From Ardenticatenaceae bacterium (GTDB lineage: Bacteria; Chloroflexota; Anaerolineae; Promineifilales; Promineifilaceae): DNA of 37,155 nt. The DNA lies in contig JASJCR010000054.1 of assembly GCA_030065875.1 (NCBI GenBank), forward strand, positions 1 through 37,155. Reading direction: 5' to 3'. How positions within the stretch are numbered: the first letter of the stretch is position 1; each line of letters starts with the position of its first letter. Position numbers and translations under genes: made by a program. A model generated the notes under the pieces. That model made no database searches. It saw only the letters and a list, made by a program, of their open reading frames with translations, and was not told the DNA's origin. Below, in pieces: positions 30,701-37,155 of the stretch.

Positions 30701-32092
30701 ATGTCCTTTCGCATCGAAAAAGACACCATGGGCGAGATCCAGGTGCCGGATGATAAATATTGGGGCGCGCAAACCCAGCGCAGCCTGCAAAACTTCAAAA
30801 TTGGTGGTCAAAAAATGCCTGTCGAAATCATCCGGGCATTTGCTTATCTGAAAAAAGCGGCCGCTTTAACCAATGCGGAGCTAACCGAATTTTCAGCTGA
30901 AAAAGCCGAGGCGATCGCCAAGGCGTGTGACGAGGTGCTGGCCGGCAAGCTGGACGACAACTTCCCGCTGGTGGTGTGGCAGACCGGCTCCGGAACGCAG
31001 AGCAATATGAACGTCAACGAGGTGGTGGCCAATCGAGCGACGGAAATTCTGGGGGTGGATTTTCGGCAGGAGAAGCGGGTGAAGGCCAATGACGACGTCA
31101 ACAAGAGCCAAAGCTCAAACGACACCTTTCCCACGGCAATGCATATTGCCGCCTACAGCAAGGTTGTGGAAGAAACATTGCCCAAAATCCAGCTGCTGCA
31201 CGATACCCTGGCCGCCAAGGCCAAAGATTTTAAAGAGATCGTCAAAACCGGCCGGACCCATCTGATGGATGCCACTCCTTTGACCCTGGGGCAGGAGTTT
31301 GGGGGGTACGCCATGCAGCTGCAGCGCGGCATGGAAGCGCTGCGCGACAGCCTCAAACGGCTGCAGGAGCTGGCGTTGGGCGGCACGGCGGTGGGCACCG
31401 GTTTAAACACCCCCAAAGGGTATTCGGAAAAAGTTGCGGCGAAAATTGCCGAATTAACCGGTCATCCATTTGTGACGGCCGCCAACAAATTTGAAGCCCT
31501 CAGCGCCCACGATGCCATGGTGGAAATCAGCGGCAGCTTAAAACGGGTGGCGGTCAGTTTGATGCACATTGCCAACAACATTCGTCTTCTGGCCAGCGGA
31601 CCGCGCACCGGCATTGGTGAAATCATTTTGCCAGCTAATGAACCGGGCAGCTCGATTATGCCCGGAAAGGTCAATCCCACGCAGTGCGAGGCGTTGACGA
31701 TGGTTTGTGCTCAAGTGATCGGCAACGATACTGCCGTGGCCGTGTCCGGCACCCACGGTCAATTCCAGCTCAACGTGTTTAAGCCGGTTATGGCTTTTAA
31801 CGTGCTCATGAGCGCCCAATTGATCGGCGACGCCTGCCAGAGCTTTAACGACAACTGCGCCGTGGGCATTGAACCGAACGAAGCGCGGATTCACGAGCTG
31901 GTTAACAAGAGTTTGATGCTGGTCACCGCCCTGAATACAAAAATCGGATATTACAAGGCGGCCGAGATCGCTCAAAAAGCCCACGCTGAAGGTACCACCC
32001 TCAAAGAAGCTACCCTGGCTTTAGGGTATTTGACCGCTGAGGAGTTTGATCAGACGGTTGTACCGGGCAAGATGGTTGGGGAGATTTCTTAA
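30701..32092 (+). CDS. fumC: Class II fumarate hydratase
   Basis: A 463-residue fumarase that interconverts fumarate and malate in the TCA cycle; class II enzymes are iron-independent and heat-stable. The N-terminus RIEKDTMGEIQVPDDKYWGAQTQRS, WQTGSGTQSNMNVNEV, SSNDTFPTAMHIAA, GRTHLMDATPLTLGQE and the superfamily signature GSSIMPGKVNP are all intact. Its length is as expected. The start has an AGGAG box 7 nt upstream. It is a single gene between repeat-filled spacers. Confidence 0.97.
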   Translation: MSFRIEKDTMGEIQVPDDKYWGAQTQRSLQNFKIGGQKMPVEIIRAFAYLKKAAALTNAELTEFSAEKAEAIAKACDEVLAGKLDDNFPLVVWQTGSGTQSNMNVNEVVANRATEILGVDFRQEKRVKANDDVNKSQSSNDTFPTAMHIAAYSKVVEETLPKIQLLHDTLAAKAKDFKEIVKTGRTHLMDATPLTLGQEFGGYAMQLQRGMEALRDSLKRLQELALGGTAVGTGLNTPKGYSEKVAAKIAELTGHPFVTAANKFEALSAHDAMVEISGSLKRVAVSLMHIANNIRLLASGPRTGIGEIILPANEPGSSIMPGKVNPTQCEALTMVCAQVIGNDTAVAVSGTHGQFQLNVFKPVMAFNVLMSAQLIGDACQSFNDNCAVGIEPNEARIHELVNKSLMLVTALNTKIGYYKAAEIAQKAHAEGTTLKEATLALGYLTAEEFDQTVVPGKMVGEIS

Positions 32093-32159
32093 GTTAACCT
32101 AAGTCCCGGTTCAAGGGCGGACAGGTCTTCAATAACCTGATTCATCATTCGCGGCCCCC

Positions 32160-32767
32160 TGTCATCCTGAGCCCTTCGACTTCGCTCAGGACAGGCTGCG
32201 CGAAGGATCCCGCCAACTGACATGAAGGTGTCGTTTGCCATCCAAGGGCTTTCATCTCTCCCAATCAGCCCCCCTTAAATCAGGGTTGAGGAGATTCTTC
32301 ACTTCGCTGCGCTCCGTTCTGAATGACAGGTGGTTTGCAGCCGACCTGTCCGCCCCTGAACCCAATGCGGGGAGGGGAGCTTGTTGGTCCGTTGCGGGGC
32401 AAATTTGTTACCCGTCTGCCCCTGAACCGACGCGGGGAGGGGTCTGTTGATCGTTTAGAGACGCACCTTCTAACCCTCCCCCCATGCGCTTACGGGCGGA
32501 CGGCTGCCAGATAGGGGTTGTTTTGAGGGAGTTTTACATCCCCGCATTGATGAAAGTGAAGAAATTACTTGGGTAACAGGATTTTTAGTTCCAAGGCAGC
32601 GGGAACGTACCTATCGTGAACCCCCTGTCATTCTGAGCGGAGCGAAGAATCTCGCCAAGCTTCTACATAAAAATGAATGTTAACTTTTAGAGACAACAGT
32701 CCATTTTTGGCCTCGTTCGCCTTCATGTCAGTTGACGGGATCCTTCACTACGCTCAGGATGACAGGT
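32160..32767. repeat. Four dispersed TGTCATYCTGAGC elements
   Basis: The outer two copies (32160-32228 and 32720-32767) face each other and share an extension ending GACATGAAGG, so they form a long-range inverted repeat. The inner two are also inverted but have the GAAGAATCT variant. This short palindrome-like sequence is widespread in unrelated bacteria. Confidence 0.8.
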
Positions 32768-32931
32768 AATCCGCGGACAATGAACAAAATTAATGAATAT
32801 GTTCCCCTTTTGTTAACACAACGTTAGATCGTGCCCGTTAACGAGTCGTGAATCGGCCGCTTTTTTCATCTATTTTGTCTCTCATCAGCGTGAAATTCTG
32901 GTTACTTCTCACAAAATTTGCGGTGAGGGGG

Positions 32932-32959
32932 TTCACAGCGGCAAAAGTTCCCTTAGAAT
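32932..32959 (+). promoter_or_regulatory. Sigma-70-type promoter for the DinB-like gene
   Basis: -35 TTCACA (32932-32937), a 16-bp spacer and -10 TAGAAT (32954-32959); each box matches 5 of 6 consensus positions. It predicts a leader of about 75 nt. Confidence 0.5.
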
Positions 32960-33039
32960 GCATAGATAATTAAATGAATGAACAGTTTTCATGGGAAATT
33001 TCCCAAACAGGTTTGATTTAATCATGAGGAGAGAGACTC

Positions 33040-33642
33040 ATGTTAGAAAATATTGATACATCAGTTGGCATCATCGATGCCTTAAAAAATCGAATTCAGT
33101 GGACGCACGAAAGCGTCATCACTTCAACCATTGACCTATCACAAAATGGTTTTGCCCGTCAGCCAGGTCCGTTTGCTCCCTCAATCGGGTGGCATGTTTG
33201 GCACGTTGCCCGTTTTGCCGACCGTTTACAGGCAAATTTAAACGGCAAGGCGGAAATATGGCAGGCTAATGATTACGTGACGCGCTGGGTTTTAGAATCG
33301 GAGAACCTCGGCATTTTGGAGAACGGGCTAAATATGCCTCTTGGATTGACCGGTGAAGTGGTTGAACATGCCGGGAAAGATGAAATTTTGCAGTACGCAA
33401 ATGACATTTTTGCGGCGGTCACGGCCGGATTTGCCAACTTAAAACCGGCCGATTTTGAAACGATGCGCCCCAGCGTTTTCGCATATGAATGGCAGGCTGG
33501 AAAAGTGGATGAGAATCCTGCCAGACACGCTTTGCTAAGCGAGGATTTGGTCCGTTATTTAGGGCATGCCTCTCGTCATTTGGGGATGATTGAGGCGCTT
33601 CTGGGAGTTGTATTTGAAATCGAAGGAACCGCTTCGATTTAA
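33040..33642 (+). CDS. DinB-like (DinB_2) four-helix protein
   Basis: A 200-residue soluble helical protein resembling the DinB/YfiT superfamily of putative metal-dependent, thiol-linked enzymes. Candidate metal-binding histidines are in IGWHVWHVARFADR and in LGHASRHLGMIEALLG near the C-terminus, in the spacing usual for the fold. The function of most family members is unknown. The start at 33040 has GAGGAGAG upstream, a promoter lies about 75 nt away, and a strong terminator follows, so it is a complete single-gene transcription unit. Confidence 0.72.
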   Translation: MLENIDTSVGIIDALKNRIQWTHESVITSTIDLSQNGFARQPGPFAPSIGWHVWHVARFADRLQANLNGKAEIWQANDYVTRWVLESENLGILENGLNMPLGLTGEVVEHAGKDEILQYANDIFAAVTAGFANLKPADFETMRPSVFAYEWQAGKVDENPARHALLSEDLVRYLGHASRHLGMIEALLGVVFEIEGTASI

Positions 33643-33678
33643 ATAGCAGCGAAGTAATTCACAATCGCCTTATTTTTT

Positions 33679-33706
33679 AAAGGGTTCGGTCAACCGAACC
33701 CTTTTT
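33679..33706 (+). terminator. Intrinsic terminator after the DinB-like gene
   Basis: An 11-bp perfect stem AAAGGGTTCGG / CCGAACCCTTT (33679-33689 / 33694-33704) with loop TCAA, ending in TTTTT. Located 36 nt after the stop codon. Confidence 0.93.
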
Positions 33707-33774
33707 GCTTCCTATGGCCCATATGGTATATTGGCTTCGATTGCAGAAAGAGAATTAAAAGGCGGTAGAAAACG

Positions 33775-34359
33775 ATGACGGTTGTATCCGTGCAGCAGCC
33801 TCAGCCTGAGCTTGTGTGGGGACAAAAATTATTTCTGGGCTTCATTTATTTACTGACGCTGAGTCCCTGGATTTGGATCCTAGGGCTTGTTCTTCTGGTG
33901 TCGGCCGCCTTTATTGAGGTTGGTGACTTTCCCAGTTTTGGGAACCCAGATCCGAGTTCAATTGTCGGATGGTCTATTTTGGTTGAGCCTCTCCAACTGC
34001 TCTTTGCCGTCAATTTAGCGATCCCTTTCCTCTTGTTTCTTGTTTTGCTGGTGGCCCTACGCTATCTTCCGGTAAAATATTACCGCCGACCGCTGCCCTA
34101 CTATTTAATTGGTCAGGCATTTTTTTTGATGCTTCCCCTGGCGCAGCTGCTGGAACAAGCCGCACGTGGCTATCTGGAGAACATCTGGCTCCTTGTGGTA
34201 ATCCTGCTGCCGTTTTTGGGGATAACCGCCTTTGCTGCCTGGGATGATGTGTTCTCCTATCGCTGGACCCGGTGGACGGCCGCGGCCGTTGTTTGGGGAT
34301 TTTCCTACGCAATCCTGGCCTCTTTGGCTGAACAGCTCATCAAATGGTTGATCGGCTAA
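33775..34359 (+). CDS. Hypothetical integral membrane protein
   Basis: A 194-residue protein with about five hydrophobic segments (roughly residues 18-46, 72-100, 108-125, 132-155 and 165-190). I do not recognise the family. The loops are short; the one between spans 2 and 3 is basic (PVKYYRRP) and therefore probably cytosolic. The start has a weak AAGGCGG-type ribosome binding site. It begins about 70 nt after a strong terminator, so it has its own promoter, and it is followed 50 nt later by the P450 gene on the same strand, possibly co-transcribed. Confidence 0.65.
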   Translation: MTVVSVQQPQPELVWGQKLFLGFIYLLTLSPWIWILGLVLLVSAAFIEVGDFPSFGNPDPSSIVGWSILVEPLQLLFAVNLAIPFLLFLVLLVALRYLPVKYYRRPLPYYLIGQAFFLMLPLAQLLEQAARGYLENIWLLVVILLPFLGITAFAAWDDVFSYRWTRWTAAAVVWGFSYAILASLAEQLIKWLIG

Positions 34360-34409
34360 GTATTTGGGCTTCCGGTTTAATATTTACATTTTTTAGCTAA
34401 ACTCACGAC

Positions 34410-35795
34410 ATGTGCGCCTTTTTTATTTCCGAACGTCTGCGCCGTATTTCCCGGCCGCCTGGACCGCAGGGAAACGTTTTGCTTGGCAATTTACTTCCCA
34501 TTCAGCGTGATCCGTTAGGGTTTCTGCTAAACAGCGCCGATGAATTTGGGGATACTCAATATTATCAGGTTGGATTTTGGACCGTTTATCGATTTACGCG
34601 ACCGGAGCACATTCAGCATATTTTGCAGGACAACCACCGCAATTACGATAAGAGCACCATCGATTACGACATTTTGCGTCGTATTTCCGGTCGCGGTTTG
34701 ATTTCAAATCAGGGGGAATCCTGGCTGCGGCAGCGGCGCCTGATGCAGCCTTTGTTCCATCGCAAACGGATCGCTGCCCTGTCTGATTTGATGGTGGAAT
34801 CAACCGAGAATGTGCGCCGGCGCTGGGAACAGGCGGCCGCCAGCGGAAGTGTTGTAGATGTTAGCGAGGACATGACCGAATTAACCTTGGACATTGTTTC
34901 GCGGGCGCTGTTTACTTTTGATATCGGTCAGGAAGGGCAGGAGTTTAGCCGGTCCTTTAGTTATGTCAACTCGTTTTTTGGCTCTCTTGACACCGTATTT
35001 GCCATTGCTCCCTGGATGCCAACGCCAAAAATTCGCCGTTACCATCGCGAGATGGCCAAAATCAATCAGATGATATTTGCCATCATAGACCAGCGACGTC
35101 TGCGGCCGCAGGAAGGTGACCGCGTTGATTTGCTCACGCTGCTGTTGGAAGCGCGAGACGAAGAAAGCGGAGAGGGGATGAGCGATCAGCAAATTCGCGA
35201 TGAGGTGATCACCCTTCTGATTGCCGGTCATGAAACGACGGCCAACTTAATGGCCTGGACATGGCTTTTGCTGGCTCAAAATCCGGCCGCGCGCGCTCAG
35301 CTCGAAGAAGAGGTTGATCGGGTGTTAAACGGCCGGCTGCCGGGGATGGACGATATTCCCAATTTGCCGGTTGCGGAACGGATTTTAAAGGAAGCGCTTC
35401 GATTATATCCCCCGGCCTGGTTTATTTCGCGCAACGCCATCGGCGATGATGAAATTGGCGGATATTCGATACCGGCCGGTTCGCTGGTTTCCGCCAGCGT
35501 GTTTCTGGCCCATCGTCATCCGGAATTTTGGCCGGATCCGCTAAAGTTTGATCCAGACCGGTTTTTGCCGGAGCGAGAGAAAAACCGGCCGCGCTACGCT
35601 TATTTGCCGTTTGGCGGCGGTCCCAGACTTTGTATCGGCAATACGTTTGCCATGGTAGAGGCCACGCTGATTTTGACCACGCTTGTCCAGCGGCTGCGCC
35701 TGGAGTTAATCCCCGGCCGTCCCGTCGAACCTGAACCGTTGATTACCCTCAACATGAAAGATCATCTGGTTGCCAGAGTGACCACAAGGCAATGA
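34410..35795 (+). CDS. Cytochrome P450
   Basis: A 461-residue heme-thiolate monooxygenase without a membrane anchor, so soluble like most bacterial P450s. The proline-rich start RPPGPQGNVLLGNL, I-helix AGHETTAN, ExxR motif EALR with RLYPPAW, and heme loop FGGGPRLCIGNTFAM with the axial Cys are all intact. The overall look is nearer to the fatty-acid/terpenoid-type bacterial P450s with eukaryote-like features than to the CYP101 kind. The substrate is unknown, and no ferredoxin or reductase gene is adjacent. No Shine-Dalgarno precedes the ATG at 34410 and no other start is nearby. A heptamer array begins at the base after its stop codon. Confidence 0.95.
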   Translation: MCAFFISERLRRISRPPGPQGNVLLGNLLPIQRDPLGFLLNSADEFGDTQYYQVGFWTVYRFTRPEHIQHILQDNHRNYDKSTIDYDILRRISGRGLISNQGESWLRQRRLMQPLFHRKRIAALSDLMVESTENVRRRWEQAAASGSVVDVSEDMTELTLDIVSRALFTFDIGQEGQEFSRSFSYVNSFFGSLDTVFAIAPWMPTPKIRRYHREMAKINQMIFAIIDQRRLRPQEGDRVDLLTLLLEARDEESGEGMSDQQIRDEVITLLIAGHETTANLMAWTWLLLAQNPAARAQLEEEVDRVLNGRLPGMDDIPNLPVAERILKEALRLYPPAWFISRNAIGDDEIGGYSIPAGSLVSASVFLAHRHPEFWPDPLKFDPDRFLPEREKNRPRYAYLPFGGGPRLCIGNTFAMVEATLILTTLVQRLRLELIPGRPVEPEPLITLNMKDHLVARVTTRQ

Positions 35796-35830
35796 GGTTG
35801 GGGGTTAGGTGATGGGTGTTGGGTGTTGGG
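35796..35830. repeat. Five GGTTGGG/TGTTGGG heptamers
   Basis: GGTTGGG, GGTTAGG, TGATGGG, TGTTGGG, TGTTGGG, starting exactly at the base after the P450 stop codon. Confidence 0.85.
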
Positions 35831-35831
35831 A

Positions 35832-35954
35832 AATAGTATATTGGTGTACTTGTATACTAAGAAGTCAATACACCAATAATCAATAGTCAATAACCAATAC
35901 ACCAATAACCAATACACCAATAAACTAATACACCAATAAACCAATACACTAATT
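35832..35954. repeat. AT-rich CCAATAA/ACCAATA repeat
   Basis: Units such as ACCAATA, ACCAATAA and ACTAATAC at 7-8 bp spacing, with a small inverted pair TATTGGTGTA / TACACCAATA. It fills the gap up to the acetyltransferase start, which has no Shine-Dalgarno. Confidence 0.75.
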
Positions 35955-35960
35955 TTTTCT

Positions 35961-36947
35961 ATGTTCTCAATACGTAAATTTAATAAATCCCAGGAAGATT
36001 ACGAAAAACTGGCTCACATCTGGAATATTGTTTGGCCTGACGATGCTACAGACGTTGACTCGTTGCGCTTTGACGATGACACCTTAAATCCCAAACATTT
36101 TTTTGAGCGAATTTTGGTTGAGGATCGTCGGGGCGACGTGGTTGGATACGGTCGCTACTGCGAAACCTGGTGGGCGGATACGGCCGATCAATACGAAATA
36201 TACGGCATGGTCGATCCGCAGCATCGTCAAAAAGGGATCGCCTCACAGATGTATGATCACATCATGGCGGAGTTGGCCCCGCGCCAGCCTCAATCGTATC
36301 TGACCGACACGCGTGAAGATCAGCAGGCGGCCATCCAATTTATCGAGAAAAAGGGATTTGTGCAGCACATGCGCGAACCGCAATCACAAATCGACCTTGA
36401 GCAGTTTGATCCCTCCCAGTTTGGCGACCTGTACAAAAAAATAAGCGCTCGCGGCATTTCCCTCATAAATTTGCCCGAGTTTCAGGCGGCCGATGAAAAC
36501 TGGTTGACCAAGCTGTATGATTTTACCTGGGAAGTGGAACAGGATATTCCTTATTTTGAAGAGGTGGTACGCAAGCCGCTTCACGAATTTGAACACCTTT
36601 TTGGGCGGCCGGGGTTTGTCGCCGAAGGGTGGTATTTGGCGGTTGATGACGCCACGGGAGATTTGGTGGGCGCCAGCAACATCTGGATGTATCCAACACG
36701 GCCCACCCTCAGTAATACCGGATTGACCGGGGTTAGCCGGGGGTATCGGCGGATGGGTATTGCCCGGGCGTTAAAAGGCAAGGTGTTGACCTTTGCAAAA
36801 TCCAGCGGCCGTCCCTATGTGCGGACGGAGAACGAGGAAAATAATCCCATGTATCAGCTTAATTTGCAGCTGGGATTTGAACCGATCCCGGGATGGCTGT
36901 TTTATAAGAAAAGAGAGGAAAGACAACAGACTACAGACCACAGATGA
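35961..36947 (+). CDS. Double-domain GNAT acetyltransferase
   Basis: A 328-residue protein with two GNAT folds in tandem. The first (about 1-150) has the acetyl-CoA motif region VDPQHRQKGIASQMYDHIM. The second (about 155-315) has TGVSRGYRRMGIARALKGKVLTFAKSSG, with the R/G-x-x-G-I-A pattern. Tandem GNATs commonly use one site for catalysis; the acceptor here is unknown. There is no visible Shine-Dalgarno, since AT-rich repeat sequence runs up to the start. The C-terminal residues KREERQQTTDHR are encoded by sequence grading into the GATGAGA repeat, so the tail is probably repeat-derived. Confidence 0.87.
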   Translation: MFSIRKFNKSQEDYEKLAHIWNIVWPDDATDVDSLRFDDDTLNPKHFFERILVEDRRGDVVGYGRYCETWWADTADQYEIYGMVDPQHRQKGIASQMYDHIMAELAPRQPQSYLTDTREDQQAAIQFIEKKGFVQHMREPQSQIDLEQFDPSQFGDLYKKISARGISLINLPEFQAADENWLTKLYDFTWEVEQDIPYFEEVVRKPLHEFEHLFGRPGFVAEGWYLAVDDATGDLVGASNIWMYPTRPTLSNTGLTGVSRGYRRMGIARALKGKVLTFAKSSGRPYVRTENEENNPMYQLNLQLGFEPIPGWLFYKKREERQQTTDHR

Positions 36948-36977
36948 GAGATGAGAGATGAGAGATGAGAGATGAGG
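36943..36977. repeat. Five GATGAGA heptamers
   Basis: Perfect except for the final base of the last unit. It begins inside the last codons of the acetyltransferase gene. Confidence 0.9.
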
Positions 36978-37018
36978 CGACTTGACATAAAAATGAAAAG
37001 AAATTAAACTTTTTAAAG

Positions 37019-37155
37019 AATCGTAAATCGTAAATCGTAAATCGTAAATCGTAAATCGTAAATCGTAAATCGTAAATCGTAAATCGTAAATCGTAAATCG
37101 TAAATCGTAAATCGTAAATCGTAAATCGTAAATCGTAAATCGTAAATCGTAAATC
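37019..37155. repeat. Perfect heptamer array AATCGTA, about 19.5 copies, running off the window
   Basis: 137 bp of an uninterrupted 7-bp unit with no substitutions, so recently expanded or actively homogenised. The true length is unknown because the window ends inside it. Confidence 0.97.

Larger units (their letters stand above)
32093..33039. other. Repeat-filled spacer, about 950 bp
   Basis: No credible gene. Four copies of a TGTCATYCTGAGC...GAAGRATC element are present: plus copies at 32160-32228 and 32624-32662, minus copies at 32290-32330 and 32720-32767. A second pair, GACCTGTCCGCCC(C/T)TGAACC, is inverted at 32104-32128 and 32341-32360. GCGGGGAGGGG elements follow at about 32350-32445. 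The part from 32800 to 32930 shows nothing I can name. Confidence 0.75.

Noticed and set aside
32235..32514. Two overlapping short ORFs in the 32-kb spacer
   Set aside because: They are translations of TGTCATCCTGAGC and GCGGGGAGGGG repeats and lack ribosome binding sites.
37019..37155. Telomere-like repeat of a linear replicon
   Set aside because: The same kind of heptamer array occurs in many internal spacers with different units, and the sequence simply stops at the window edge.

Overview
The window (about 37 kb, moderate GC) reads as bacterial chromosome from a free-living heterotroph. Three things suggest a filamentous or environmental Chloroflexota (Anaerolineae/Ardenticatenia-like): a very large Ser/Thr kinase fused to an AAA ATPase and TPRs, an S8 protease ending in GTYWAG-type repeats, and spacers crowded with short repeats. 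This assignment is inference; no rRNA or tRNA gene is present.

Layout. 0-6 kb: soluble transhydrogenase (sthA, minus), then an EamA exporter and M29 aminopeptidase operon (plus), an IS200/IS605-type Y1 transposase in a bed of REP-like hairpins, and an Fsr-type MFS transporter. 6-12 kb: a 110-bp tandem array of GNA-triloop hairpins, a nitroreductase, an APC-type permease with a long soluble C-terminal domain, and pgi. 12-19 kb: the kinase/ATPase/TPR regulator and a secreted subtilase with apparent carbohydrate-binding modules. 19-24 kb: an ABC-F protein behind an attenuator-like leader, converging on a cystathionine beta-synthase / cystathionine gamma-lyase (or synthase) pair. 24-27 kb: a thioredoxin-fold protein followed by a UGSC-motif selenoprotein whose in-frame TGA is expected to encode selenocysteine, then a small zinc-ribbon membrane protein. 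27-37 kb: a glycoside-hydrolase-like lipoprotein overlapping pepF, fumC, a 950-bp repeat-filled spacer, a DinB-like protein, a membrane protein, a cytochrome P450 and a double-GNAT acetyltransferase. The window ends inside a perfect heptamer array.

Most striking. (1) At 25839-26354 one reading frame is interrupted only by a TGA, at codon 92, that gives the motif Sec-Gly-Ser-Cys, with a SECIS-like hairpin 20 nt downstream. A conventional ORF caller splits this gene in two. (2) Spacers are filled with arrays whose unit sequence differs from place to place but whose period is 7 bp. Some run into genes and are translated as 7-residue repeats. (3) A family of mini-hairpins with a constant GNA triloop and covarying stems occurs as a 110-bp tandem array and again between the two redox genes. 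(4) The ABC-F gene has a good promoter, a three-codon uORF and a sequence complementary to its own ribosome binding site and start codon.

The metabolic genes (transhydrogenase, Pgi, fumarase, transsulfuration) are ordinary housekeeping functions. The transsulfuration pair lies next to, but is divergent from, the thiol/selenol redox operon. That is suggestive of shared sulfur/redox metabolism but not proof of it.
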